Assembly: GCA_028386065.3 (NCBI GenBank)
Contig: JAKUCV010001120.1
Location: 1 to 64,000 of the forward strand
Direction of reading: 5' to 3'
DNA: 64,000 bases
Origin: Turnera subulata
Lineage: Eukaryota > Streptophyta > Magnoliopsida > Malpighiales > Passifloraceae
Part shown: positions 1 to 11,384 of the stretch, piece by piece
Position numbering within the stretch: the first letter of the stretch is position 1
Layout of the letters: each line of letters starts with the position of its first letter
Notes under the pieces: model-generated
The model's database searches: none
Seen by the model: the letters and a program-made list of their open reading frames with translations, nothing else
Told to the model about the DNA's origin: nothing
Position numbers and translations under genes: made by a program

Positions 1-195
1 TTAAGTCTTCCGCTGTGCATACTTCTGTTATTATTGGGCCATTGGGCCAGATTTGTTAATTATGTTGTTTTACTATTTTGGGCCGTTGGGCCGAGTTATC
101 GTAGTTCACACTGTATGCTGGTCCTATTTTGGTTGGGTTGTCACAGTTCCGGCCTGCGTTTACTGTGTACGGTAAATTCGGGTCGGGGCGTTTCA
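1..195. mobile_element. Probable 3' end of an LTR (truncated by window edge)
   Basis: The stretch has several GGGCC motifs and ends with GGGTCGGGGCGTTTCA, a shape often seen at the CA-ended terminus of plant Ty3/gypsy LTRs. The composition then switches sharply to very AT-rich sequence. No partner LTR or target duplication can be checked because the left side is outside the window, so this is an inference from the terminus only. Confidence 0.35.
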
Positions 196-197
196 TA

Positions 198-1221
198 AGT
201 TCTTCTCAAGTTAATAATTAATGTATAAATCTTTATTTATATTTTCTCAATAGCTACCAAAAATTACAAAAAACAATAATGTTTGGAAAAAACAATAGAA
301 ATATGAAGAAAAACATTCTAAGAGTCAGCCAAAACTACGAACGAAAACAACGTCTACGAAAAAATAATTATAAAAAGGAATAATCACAAGAACTTAATAT
401 TCTAATACAAAAATTAATTTTAAAAAATATATATCCGTTAGTTCAAAAGTATCAAAAAAATGATTGTCTAAATTATATATAAGTTCTTCTCAAGTTAATT
501 ATTAATATATAAATCTTTATTTATATTTTCTCAATAGCTACCAAAAATTATAAAAAACAATAATGTTTGAAAAAATAATAGAAATATAAAGAAGAACATT
601 CTGCGAGTCATGAAAAACTACCAACAAAACCAACAATGACTATGATAAACATAATAATGAAAAATAATAACATAATTTAATAATGACCTTAATTGGTAAT
701 ATAATTTAATAATTAAAATTATATAATTTAGAATATCAAAGGATTAAAAAATATCATTGACAGTAATCAATTTATAAATTCTTATTCTATTACAAAACTA
801 ATTCTAAAAAATTTTGCTTATTTATATTATGAGAAAAATTTTGTCTACATTTTATATAGGTCCTTCTCAATTAAATTATTAATAAATAATTCTTTATTTA
901 TATTTTTTCAACAACTATCAGTCATTAAGAAGAATAATAATTACTGAAAAAATAACAAAATTATGAAGAAGAGCAATTAAAGAGTTAGCTAAAACTATGA
1001 ACTTGAATAATGTATATAGAAAAGTATAATCATAGAGAAGAATAATCATAAGATCTCCTGGCAGGTATGTTTGTAATTTATTTTCAATAAGAACTATGGT
1101 AAAAAAAATCGAAGAAAAGTTGAATTGACAACGAAAACTAAGAACAAGAGCAATGATTACGAAAAAATAATAATAGAAAATAATAATATAAATTAATAAT
1201 CTCCTTTATTAATAATATAAT

Positions 1222-1263
<42 letters not shown>

Positions 1264-2460
1264 TAATTTAGAGTTCCAAAGGATTACCAAATATCATTAG
1301 TAATAACCAATTTATAAATTCCTATTCTAATACAAAAATTAATTCTAAATAATTCGTTTGTCTAGATTTTGAAAAAAATCTTTTTCTACAATATATATAA
1401 GTCCTTATAAAGATAATAATTAATATATAAGCATTTATTTAGATTTTCTTTAGAATAACCAAAAATTACGAAGAACAATAATTATTGGAAATAATAGAAC
1501 TATGAAAAGAACAGCCGAAAAGTCAGTACAACCATGAACAAAAAATAGCATTTTCCTAAAAGAATAATCATGGAAGAAGAATAATCACAAGAGCTCATGA
1601 CATATGTGTTTATAATTTATTGTCAAGAAGAACAATGAAGAAAAAGAGTGAGTAGTTAACGAAAACTATGAACAACAACAATGTCTATGAAAAAAATAAT
1701 AATATAAAAGAATTATCATAGGAATCCATAACTATATGTTTGCAGTTTATTGTCTACAAGAATTGTGAAGAAAAAAATTGAAGCACAGTCTAATAGTTAA
1801 TGTAAACTATCAAAAAGAACAACGACCACGAAAAAGAATAATAATAAAAAATAATAATATAATTTAATAATCCCCTTCATTAATAATGTAATTTAATAAT
1901 TTAAATTATTTAATGTAGAATATTAATGGATTAAAAAATATGATTAACAATAATCGATTTATAAATTCCTATTTTACTGCATAAACTAATTCTAATTAAT
2001 ACATTTATTTATATTTTTTCAACAACTACCAAACATATGAAGAAGTACAGCTGAAAAGTCAGCGAAAATCATGAATAAAAATAACGTTAACCAAAAAGAA
2101 TAATGACAAGAGCTCATGACAGATGTGTTTTTAATTTTTTATCAAGAAGAATTATAAAGACAAGAGTTGGGTAGAGTAGTCAATGAAAACTACGGAAAAG
2201 AATAATATTAGAAAAAAGTATTATCATAGAAATTCATACCACAAAAAGAATAATAATAAGGTAATAATATAATTTAATAATCTTTTTTATTAATAATATA
2301 ATTTAATAATTTAAATTATGCAATTTATAATATCAAAGGATTAAAAAATATAATTGACAATAATCATTTTTATAAATTCATATTCCACTATATAAACTAA
2401 TCCTAAATAATGAGTATCCGTTTGCTTAGATTTTATATATAAGTTCTTTTCAAGATTGAG
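198..2460. repeat. Degenerate AT-rich tandem array
   Basis: A block starting near AAGTTCTTCTCAAGTTAAT recurs with drift at about 198, 481, 858 and 1409. A weaker copy follows near 1995 and a partial one at 2451. Each copy passes through a TTTATTTATATTTTCTCAA-like segment and, in the longer units, an AATAATATAATTTAATAAT segment and a GGATTAAAAAATAT segment. Unit lengths are roughly 280 to 590 bp, so units differ by internal deletions. No open reading frame of note is present. It could be a local satellite-like expansion or the remains of a non-coding transposon. Confidence 0.7.
1222..1262. repeat. (AAT)n microsatellite
   Basis: About 13 uninterrupted AAT units lie inside the AT-rich tandem array, at the point where other units carry a short AATAATATAATTTAATAAT segment. 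Confidence 0.9.
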
Positions 2461-2473
2461 GTTAATACTACAC

Positions 2474-2520
2474 CACGTGATTTTAAAAATATAATACTAT
2501 GCCACGTGCATTCACACGTG
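2474..2520. promoter_or_regulatory. Three clustered G-boxes (CACGTG)
   Basis: Perfect CACGTG palindromes lie at 2474-2479, 2503-2508 and 2515-2520, three sites in 47 bp. They sit directly after the AT-rich array and about 290 bp beyond the stop codon of the DLK2-like gene. G-boxes are bound by bHLH and bZIP factors such as PIFs and HY5. Whether these serve DLK2 from its 3' side, or a gene to the left, cannot be seen here. Confidence 0.6.
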
Positions 2521-2807
2521 CAGAAAAAACTAGTTAATTAAAAACTCATAAGAAATATAGAAAGTTTACACTCTTACTGCATGCATATAAATCCACACTA
2601 TGTACAGACAAAAGACACCAATCAATTCTACAGACCAACCATGTCCTACTTCTATTCCTTCATCTAGCTAGCTACGAGCACACATTTAATACAGTCAAGG
2701 CAGACATTGAACACACGATAATTTCTGAAATCGATATTCATCCTTATTTTACACCTCGGTCCGTTTTCTTCTACGATCTCACAAACCACAATAACAGAAA
2801 AGAAACT

Positions 2808-4931
2808 CTAATAATTTTCAGGTTCATCAAACCCCAACACTTTACTAAGCAGATTAAGCAGTTCGAGGTGTGAGGTTAATTGAGGGAAGTGTCCATCAGT
2901 TTCCACAACTTCTACAGTAGTCTTCCCCTTGATCTTCTCCTCCATGAAGTAGGCAACCGAGTTTGGGACAACAATGTCCTTACTAGGCTGGACAATGGTG
3001 CATGGGGTCATGACCTTCTGGAGAGTATCCCTTTCGTCGCAGTAGAACACAGTTTTGGCCACGGAGAGGGCAACTTCAGGCCTCATTCTAAGCAAGCATT
3101 TTGCAAACTTGTCAACTGAGGCAGGATCATTTGCATCCACAACTATAGAAGCAAAGGCAGGAGCCCAGTTGTAGAAGTCGGATTCTATGCTTGAGATGAG
3201 CCCCTCGATGTCACCGCTTTTAAACCCTCCTTCATAATCATCTGAATTCATGTACCTGAGCAACCAATAACATGAAAGTTTTAACCTTTAAGAATACTTT
3301 TCAGACACCATAAATATAATACTAATTAAACGATACATTTCATGCAGTTAGTGTAGGAAATATCACAAGGACAATGTCTTGTCTTGATAGAATCGCATGG
3401 ATAATGTCGCTGATTAAGTATAATACCGTGATAATTAGGAGTGATTATAAATAATTTAAAAATATTAGTATCTTAATTGAACCAGAACTTTAAGCGGCTG
3501 TATTATACGCAACATTACTAGGGCCGATGATGTTAACTGGCGAGGAATTTGCCGGCTTCAATAATTTATAATATGAGGCAACCAATTATGTTAAATTAAC
3601 AAAAGGAGCTTAAGATGAGTGGCATAAACAAATTCTAAAATGGTTGGCTAGCTGCATGACATATCAAATGGTTAGGAAAAAAAGCGAAAGAAAATGCATG
3701 TGTGATGGATATTCTTTTGGTTTTTAACCTATTTTGATTTAGACGTATCACTGTACAAGCACTTAGCTCTCTCATGTGGGTGCCAAACTTGTAAAGTATG
3801 TAGTGTTCATTTATTTTTAGGGCATAAAAAAAAACATTAGGAAACCGATTTGTCTACACAAACCAAACACAATAGTGCAGGATAAACATGACAGCAGTAT
3901 ACATATATACTGACCAATACATAGCTTGCACATGTATGGTTGCCATTTGTCCGAAATAATATTAGATAAACGGCAACGTCAGAGCTTGATTTATTTTCTT
4001 GGCCGGAATAAATGTAATGGAGAAAAAAATTTACAGCCCCGACAAATCACGGCCACAACATGTCACTTGATGCTAATTGGTAAAAAGGTGTTGGTTGTCT
4101 GGCCTTTCTTATACCATTTTATTTGTTTCTTACTGCAACTCACTTCTAGTTTAGCTTGTCGGATAAAGTATTATATCCAAGAAAAAAACATAAGAAGATA
4201 ATTCGAATCGTTTGTCCACAGAAAATCAGAAACCAATATGAGGCCAAAACCTGAAGCAGTAGAGAAAGAAAGAAGATACTATATCAAGCTAACTAGATGA
4301 GCTTTCTGATCAAAAAGAATTATTAATCATCCCCGAAGAAACCAGTGATTGCTGCAAGAGATCTACTAGCTAGAAAAAGATGACGCTCAATTCAGAAAAA
4401 GAATTATATGACGATTAATATCTATTTGGAAAGCTACTCCACAAGATTCTAATAATCCATGAACAATCTCTCTATATCTATACACAAAGCAAGAAAAGCA
4501 CTGGAATAATTAAGAAACAAAGAGATTATGATGGTGGTATTACTTTACCTGGGAGAAGCTCCAATAAGTATGAGCCTCTTAAAGAGGTCAGGTCTTTTAA
4601 CAGAAGCAATGCATCCAATCATACCAGACATGGAGTGACCCACAAAGACAGATGATTTGATGTTCATCTCTTCCAGAAGATGGATCAGGTCGTCTGCAAA
4701 AGCAGCATATGAAGTGTACTTCAAAGGGTCAAAGAGGTTTGGATCTTCAACGGCGCCTGAAAAGCACCAGTCAAAAACAAGAACACTGTAATGCTTAGCC
4801 AAGTGAGGAAGGATCTTGTCCCACACAGACTGGTCTCCTCCATAACCATGTGCAAGAACTATGGTCTGGCTACCCAAGCCCATGATTCTTGCGTTCATGG
4901 CTCCAGAGAGGCACTTATCTACCATCTTCAT
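2808..4931 (-). CDS. DLK2: DWARF14-LIKE2-type alpha/beta hydrolase
   Basis: This two-exon gene encodes 276 aa. Exon 1 is 4931-4549 and exon 2 is 3255-2808. The 1293-bp GT-AG intron splits the Arg codon of the ASPRYMN stretch. The start chosen is the Met of MKMVDKC; the next Met (4925) is possible. It is a RsbQ-like hydrolase of the D14/KAI2 family, whose members hydrolyse or sense strigolactone- and karrikin-type butenolides in cytosol and nucleus. Catalytic residues are Ser100 (GHSMSG), Asp221 (SKDIVVP) and His250 (DGHFPQ), and the oxyanion-hole region is AHGYGGDQSVW. GYGGDQSVWDK rather than the GFGTDQS form, together with gene order, points to DLK2 rather than D14 or KAI2. All triad residues are present, so the gene looks functional. 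DLK2's natural ligand is not settled, so the substrate is not claimed. Confidence 0.93.
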
Positions 4932-5066
4932 GGTTTTTTTTTTATGAAGGAAAGAGAGAGGAAGAACACACAACAGAATAAGCAGCAGTGAAAGACTAGA
5001 GAAGAGCTAGAGGGAGAGAGAAGCAAATGAGTTTGGTATACGGCTTCCTGCTGGTGTGGCCTGTGG

Positions 5067-5074
5067 TTTATATA
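5067..5074 (-). promoter_or_regulatory. TATA box of the DLK2-like gene
   Basis: TATATAAA on the minus strand lies about 140 bp upstream of the chosen start codon. A transcription start near 5040 would leave a leader of roughly 110 nt rich in CTCT runs, which is typical of plant promoters. Confidence 0.6.
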
Positions 5075-5503
5075 AGAGAAAACTGAGAGACTAGGGTGAA
5101 ACGTGAAAACATTATTTTTTTTTTTCTCTTTTCTTGGTTATGTTGTTTTTTTCTTTTACTTTCTGTTGCAGTCTGTTTTTGGTTAAACTTTTGTAAATAT
5201 TTTTAAAATTTTAAGTTAGGATAGGGAGTTCCTTCTCTTTATTACTATAGCAAGAACTTAATTAAATACTGGGCCAATCTGCCAGTAGAGATAAGAGTAA
5301 CTACCATGAATTTTGTGGTTCTATATTCCAAGTATGGCTGCTTCGACGCCATAGAGAACACTGTGATTAATTGTGACATGCACAACTTCGTCGTTGATAC
5401 TGATGTTCTTCCACAAAAAGGAACACGTAATCATCCATAAAAACAGTGAAAATTAAAAAGATATATACTACTCACTTTTCTTTTTGTCAAAAGACATCCA
5501 CTA

Positions 5504-5549
5504 GGTACTAATTGTGGTTGGTTCAAGGTACTAATTGTGGTTGGTTCAA
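5504..5549 (+). repeat. 23-bp perfect tandem duplication at the SINE head
   Basis: Two identical 23-bp units (5504-5526 and 5527-5549) overlap the end of the left target duplication and the SINE 5' end. Only the second unit is followed by the base that completes the A box. Confidence 0.85.
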
Positions 5550-5740
5550 GTGATAAGCTACTTGTTCCGCTTAAGCAAGGTCTCGGGTTCGAGTCTTCGT
5601 GTACGCAGAAAACATTATTTGGGAGACTCACGCACCATTACTTAGGTGCGCCATCCGAGTCGAGCTGGATTTAATTTGGTATCTTAGATGTCCTTAAAGG
5701 TGGATTGGCCCGGGATACCAATGGGAAACTAAAAAAAAGT
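5507..5740 (+). mobile_element. tRNA-derived SINE with 12-bp target duplication
   Basis: Perfect flanking repeats CATCCACTAGGT lie at 5495-5506 and 5741-5752. The body carries a Pol III A box TGGTTCAAGTG (5542-5552, full match to TRGYNNARNNG) and a B box GGTTCGAGTCT (5586-5596, one mismatch to GGTTCGANTCC), 33 bp apart. It ends with a short A-rich tail (CTAAAAAAAAGT). This is the structure of a plant tRNA-derived SINE. The 5' end holds a 23-bp tandem duplication, listed separately. It lies about 430 bp upstream of the DLK2 TATA box. Confidence 0.85.
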
Positions 5741-5752
5741 CATCCACTAGGT

Positions 5753-8700
5753 TTGATAAGACATTGAACTACATTGGCTCCTCCCAAAATAATGGATATT
5801 TTTTAAAAATTTCTTTCCGAAAGTTGAAGGAAAATCCAACGCTCCGTATTTATCTGCTTACCTTCTTTTTAGTTAGTGTGAGTAATACTTTAAATAAAAA
5901 TTGTGATGTTATATAATGAATTAGATTATCCAATTCGATCAAGTGTGAAAATCAGATACCCAAAACAATGTGTTTAATCTTTATACAACTAAAAAGCTTA
6001 AAAGCGTGGTCAATATTTGTGCCTGAAAAAACTTAAAAAGCACAATGGCAGTAATGGCAGTAAGTAACCTTTTCATATTAAAAATGGTACTACAACAGTA
6101 GTTGTGCGAACCACCTCCATTTAATGCAATTGACAACTGGGAGGGTTTGGAAAACTTTGACCTTTCTGAATTAAAGTCCGTTGATTATGCAGTGGATACA
6201 TATGGGTTGGGACTTGGGAGCACCCATGCAAGAACACGCAAAGCAAAATGGACAAACTTCAAATTAGTAGGATATCCACCCAAATGCCTTCCATTTATGA
6301 ATTGTTGTCCGGCAGGGAAGAAGAAAGCTGCTACTGTAGTACATTTATTATGAAAACGTTTTTGGAATATTGCTATAGTCATTAATTACATATTTATTTT
6401 CAAATAGATTAAATATTCTTACACTTAGATCTAATACTCAGGACTCAAGGTATCGACTTCTAGCTGTAAAATTTTTTTAAAAATACTATAAGCTCTAACT
6501 ACTTAAAACTAGTTATAATTATCCAAGAGGTATATATACTTAGTTTGAGAAATTATAGGATTTAGCAATTGTTGAATTTCCAATTATATCACCATTACTA
6601 ATTAATAAAGTGATCTAAATATTTAATAGATAATTTCTTAAATACTGATATATTTTGGTCTAGTTATTTCTTTTTTATATAATCCAATTTTTAATTGCTT
6701 TTTCCAAATTTTTAAAATAAACTATAAATACCATTTATTTAGGAAGTAGTATTATATTAATTCCACTCTGCCCATATATTTATTATACTCCCCCCATCCC
6801 TAGAAAGCTCATACTTTGGGATTATTCACGAAGATTAGCAAAACAATAGCGCAATTTGGATTATAAAAAATATATAATTTTTGAAAAAATAATCTTTATA
6901 CGGAAAATTTTATATAAACTTTTTCCCAATGTCTATTAATTAATAATTTAGTTAGAGGATAGGTTAATGACTTTAATTTACGATTTTCATGAACGTCCTT
7001 ATCATATACTTTGTTTGTAACAAAACTTTCATTATGAATTCGTCAAAAGCTGTAGCCTGTATTGGTTATGGACACACAACCGGCTACATCAGAAAAAGTA
7101 ATCGTATAACTTTTTGGGAAAAAGTTTCCATAACCATCCTGATTTAATAGTTGTATACAGTTACATATTTAAGGACCAGTGGCCGCCCTACTATCTATAA
7201 TCAATTCCTCACCACCTTCTTCTCCTTTGATATATTTGGCCTCTTGTAAAATCTCTCTTCCTCCACACACTGCTCAAAAAAAATACTACTAGTAAAGTAG
7301 TAGCAGTACTAAAAAAATATCCACTTGGGCGGAAGAGAGAGATATGCCGAACAAAGTGCACAACATGGTACCACCAACATTCTTTTTACCTAATCATCAA
7401 GAATCTTTTTGTTTCAAAAGTTGTCGCAAATCTTGCCAAAACCATATTGAAAATATGGGGATCCCATTTTGGGGTTGAATTAATTATTGGTTTCTATTGG
7501 AGTAGGAGCCAGCCAATCTCGCCCCAATGTAAGATCATCAATCCTTAAGTGGAATTTGCTAGGTGGCTGGCTGAAAATTGGCTGGAGAGCAATCGAAGAA
7601 AGATCAAATTTATCATCACCAATATTTATGATGTTGACTGGTAAAATCACTGTCAAATAATAGTAGTAGATACTAATGGAGTGGAGAGGTTTCACCCACA
7701 CGTAAAATATTTGTATGTATGTCATTGCTGGTCCTCCAATCATGAATCTAGCATAAAAAAACAAAAACAAAAACAAAATTTGCATATATCAAATCATATT
7801 CCCATTTTTTGGAACAAAAACGCACCCAAATTTTTGCAAAGCCTGTAGGCCCCTGTATATAGTTTCTTGAAGTATGCATGTATTTTAAAAATTTTGATAA
7901 TTCCTATATAGAAAATCAACCAAATTTTTGAGGAGTAGAGCAATTACCTTGGGTTAGGGGGGGAAGGCAGAACCATAGAGAGGAGGGGATGGTGGAGCCG
8001 TATGGAGTTATAGAGGAGGTGGTGGCGTTATTACCAATTTGTGTAGAGTGTAATTATCTTGGTGGCTGTGTTCATACTTGGGGCACAAAAAGGACCCTCT
8101 TGTCTTGTAGTGCTTTATTATTTATTAAGTTCTGCTTACAGATAAGTCCAAGGCCTACCTTTTTCCCCCATTAAAAGCTGGTGTCGTCCCCACCCACGTT
8201 CTCTCCCTTTCTGATGATAGCTAAGCTTCCATTTTTCTAATCCCTACCGTTGTTTGTTGGACTCTTTCTTTGTCTAGTTAGATTTTATATATTCTTTTTT
8301 GAGATTCTGTCAATTTTAGCATGGATTACATATCTGGATTCTTAGCGACTTGAAAGCAAAAAGCTTATTTTGCCTAATTAAATTAATAACTATGATCTAT
8401 ATCGTAATTATCGGAAGAAAAACCCACATTGAATAAGAATCACAGTCGTTTTCTTTATTCTTTTTAATGGTAGTGATGAGATTTTTAGTGGGTACAATGG
8501 TTATTTAGTTTCATTGTTTAATGTAACTTGTATTTCTCTCCTTTACGTCATATTATCAACTTATTTCAACTTGACCGTTAGTTTAACAACTGTGCCAAAT
8601 GGGTCATGGGCGAGGTATGATTCTCCCTCTCCATCCTCCTCCACTAATCCCAAATAAGTTTAGATTTAAAATGTAATGGAATCTAACGAGAACCAATTTT

Positions 8701-9044
8701 GTAGTTGGAAAATGGCAACTCTGTGGAGACATCATTCTTTAAAGTATGGAAATTGATAATCTCATCTCAAAAAATATTAATCGCATTTCAAAATAAGTCA
8801 ACTGAGAAAAAAAAATGTACTGTCATCTTGACGATGCCACATCACTTTTAAGTTATGATTAAAAAAATTTAAGGATGCGAATAACTCTTGTTTTTCAATA
8901 ATATAACTCCTAGAGCTAACAAGTCAAGAATATCAAATTTAAATACCAAGCTTATACCTTTTTTTGAAGACCAAAATGATACTTATTTGTGTACTGTGTA
9001 CTGTATATATTCAAACGTTATTATTTCGAAGAGTTAAAAAGTAA
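5753..9044. other. Intergenic, no supported gene
   Basis: This is AT-rich sequence with short frames only. Near 6788 there is a CTCCCCCCATCCCTAGAAAG start resembling one end of a Stowaway MITE, without a matching other end. Around 7500-7585 an inverted repeat (AGCCAGCCAAT against ATTGGCTGG) can fold over about 60 nt. A pyrimidine-rich TATA-and-leader-like stretch lies near 7150-7265, but no convincing frame follows it. Confidence 0.6.
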
Positions 9045-9049
9045 CCATA

Positions 9050-9247
9050 TGTTATAAAAATGTAGATGTCACTGTACTACCTATCTTTCCCTATATATTG
9101 TGTATAACAGAAATACAGATATATATGAGAAATGAAACAGAGTTTTTTGCTGCCCATCGTCTTCCTACATTCTGCTCCTTTCTTCCCCTCCTTTTTCTTG
9201 CCTGTTTTTCTCCATATTCTTGCTTTAAATACACACAATTTATAACA
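9050..9247 (+). repeat. 5' LTR of copia copy 1
   Basis: This 198-bp LTR is bounded by TG and CA. CTATATATTGTG near its start may be the TATA element. Its pyrimidine-rich middle (CTCCTTTCTTCCCC) matches the 3' LTR. Confidence 0.92.
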
Positions 9248-9389
9248 CGTTATCAGCACGAATGATTCTACCAAGAGCAAACCCAGAGCAAGAAAAAAAA
9301 TCAACCCAGAAAATAGAGAAAACCGGGAGAAAATGAAGAACAAAAAAAAAAAACACATTCCGTCACCCTTCTCCTCCCACGGTTACTGT

Positions 9390-10010
9390 TCACCATGTGT
9401 CGTTTTGGACCGCCTCTCCCCGCACCGCCCCCACCGGCGTGTTCGCCTCGCTGCCGACGACCGAACGACACCTTCTCCGCCCATTTCCGTCGCCGGACGC
9501 GCCACCAGGAGGAGAAAACCCGACGAGCAACCCGTCGGATCTTCCCCTCCCAGTCGGGTCTCCTAGACGGATCCCGCTGCACGCGACGGCTCCGTTCGCC
9601 GCTGCACGAGTCGTTGTCTTGCTCGCCGTAGCAGTCACCAGACGGAGCTGACGCCGTCGCCACTCACTGCAGCACCGTACGCCGCTGCCAACCGGGTCGA
9701 CCTTCACCCTTATTTCCTGCCGGCGACGCTGCGCCGCCTTCTTCCTCGTGCCGCCCGTCCCTCGCCTGTGCCGTGTGTCTAGCACCGCCCACTGTCCGTC
9801 GTCCCGCCGCCGTCTGCAAGCTCACAGTGGTGAACTCGGGCTGGAGCTGACCCGCCCGTGACCAAGTCATGGACCCGGGTCCTGTCTGTTGACCTGGGTT
9901 GGACCTGGCTGTGTTTTGGGTTCTGGGCTGGGTGTTTGGGCTACCGGTTCGGGCCTGCTACACAATCTTGGGTTTGGTATTGTGCACGGGTCTGGGCCAG
10001 TACTATTCAT
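9390..10010 (+). other. GC-rich leader of copia copy 1
   Basis: About 500 bp after the 5' LTR are strongly GC-rich, with CG dinucleotides throughout, and open in several frames on both strands. The rest of the element is AT-rich. The plus-strand frame at 9397-9651 contains SPDAPPGGENPT, and the matching leader of copy 2 (43.5-44.2 kb) contains PPDAPPGDENP. Part of the leader was therefore once coding or shares a common source. I do not recognise a protein family. Confidence 0.55.
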
Positions 10011-10024
10011 GGCCTAGCCCGTTT

Positions 10025-10165
10025 CAAAAAAAACAAAAAAACAGAAAGAAAAAAAGGGGAGAAAAACAAAAAAGGAGAAGAGAGGAAAAAGAAAAAAAAG
10101 GGGAAAAAAATAAATTCTGATAAAAAAAAGGAAAAAGGGAGAGAAAGAGGGGGAAGATTTAAATT
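10025..10165 (+). repeat. Purine (A/G) tract in copia copy 1
   Basis: About 140 bases are almost only A and G on the plus strand. An equivalent tract occurs at 44221-44345 in copy 2, so it belongs to the family rather than being a local slip. Confidence 0.75.
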
Positions 10166-10320
10166 GTTGAAAGATTTATTGAGTAAGCATACCCTCTATT
10201 ATTATGCTTTACTTAGAATTCAATATTGGCCGGCTAAGCCGCCTTATCTATTTGTTGGCCGGCTAAGCCGCCTTCTATCTAGTTAGCATATTTTTATGTT
10301 TTTTTTATTTAAATTACAAT

Positions 10321-10456
10321 TGGGCTATTGAAGGGCCCATTGCATTTAATTTCTTGCTTTAATTTCATTTACGTTTTGCTTGGGCTCGTACAAGGCCCAT
10401 CATATTTTTCTTTCGGTTATTTATTTTTAATTAGGCTAATCAATAAAAGGCCCATG
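10321..10456 (+). repeat. Array of paired GGGCT / AGGCCCA motifs
   Basis: Three units of the form TGGGCT - 6 to 12 nt - AAGGCCCAT lie at 10321-10340, 10381-10400 and about 10434-10455, roughly 60 bp apart. The two halves are near-complements, so each unit is an interrupted palindrome. TGGGCY is also the plant site II promoter motif bound by TCP factors. Copy 2 carries six or so such units. Confidence 0.65.
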
Positions 10457-11384
10457 TTTATTTATTTTTAATTAAGTCTTTTATTATTTAATTTTGGAAT
10501 TATGGAGGCCCTTAAAATTTCCGGAAGAAATTTGTTATGGGCATTGATTGCATTTATATGCAAATCGTCTGGAAGATGCAATAAAAGAGAAAATAAAGCA
10601 AAGACTGGATGTCTTACTGCCAAAAGATCCCGTAGATCTTTGAAGAAATATTGAAGAAAAACATAAACCACCAGAAGGTGGATATTGTATAACCATTAAG
10701 AAGGTGGATATTGTATAACCATCAAGAAGATGGATATTGTATGACCATCACGAAGATGGATACTGTTCTTATCTTGCTTACCCTGAAGGTGCAAGCCAAT
10801 ATATATTAAATAATTTTATTTTATATTCAGTTTTATTATTTTATGTTCAGTTTTATATTCAGTTTTATTTTATTTTATTTTATTTACTTTACAGTATTTT
10901 ATAATCGTTTTTAGAATATTGGCTCAGGCATTAGTCCTGAAGACAATGCAAGTTGACATCCAAAGGGGGAGAGTTATATGTGTGGATGTCAACTATTTCA
11001 CATAAAATGTGATAGTACAATCTCAAAATGAGAAAAAGGTTAATGCGCTCCAGAAGAGCATAAATTTGATTATGTTCCCGAAGAACGCAATCTTTACTAT
11101 GATCTAGAAGATCATATATTTATGCTCTGGAAGAGCTAATACTCTTGAAGAGTACAGAAACCTCGATTTACAATAATAAAAAGAAGTTATTATGGATCCC
11201 ATCAAATTGACTCTTCTCTATTCCCTGAAGCGAATAAGACAGTATAATTAATTGTGCATGTGACTGTGAATGAGGTTATAATGGCAAAGCTAAAGGAAAA
11301 CATGTATATTATTGCAAAATGGATCCATTACTTGAGAACATCCACATAGAGGAATTGTTCTCATACAAAAGTTGAAATAATTAT

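Noticed and set aside
5507..5740. tRNA gene
   Set aside because: A and B boxes are present but no cloverleaf acceptor stem is evident, and target duplications show it is a SINE.
6102..6353. 83-codon plus-strand frame
   Set aside because: No family resemblance and overlaps a frame of similar length on the other strand.
6788..7060. Stowaway-like MITE end CTCCCCCCATCCC
   Set aside because: No matching inverted end or TA duplication found within several hundred bases.
9301..9785. Overlapping frames on both strands in the GC-rich leader
   Set aside because: Same reason: GC-rich sequence with few stops; no domain.
10665..10770. CRISPR-like array
   Set aside because: Repeated GAAGATGGATATTGTAT units are tandem hairpin repeats in a plant retrotransposon with no spacers of constant length.
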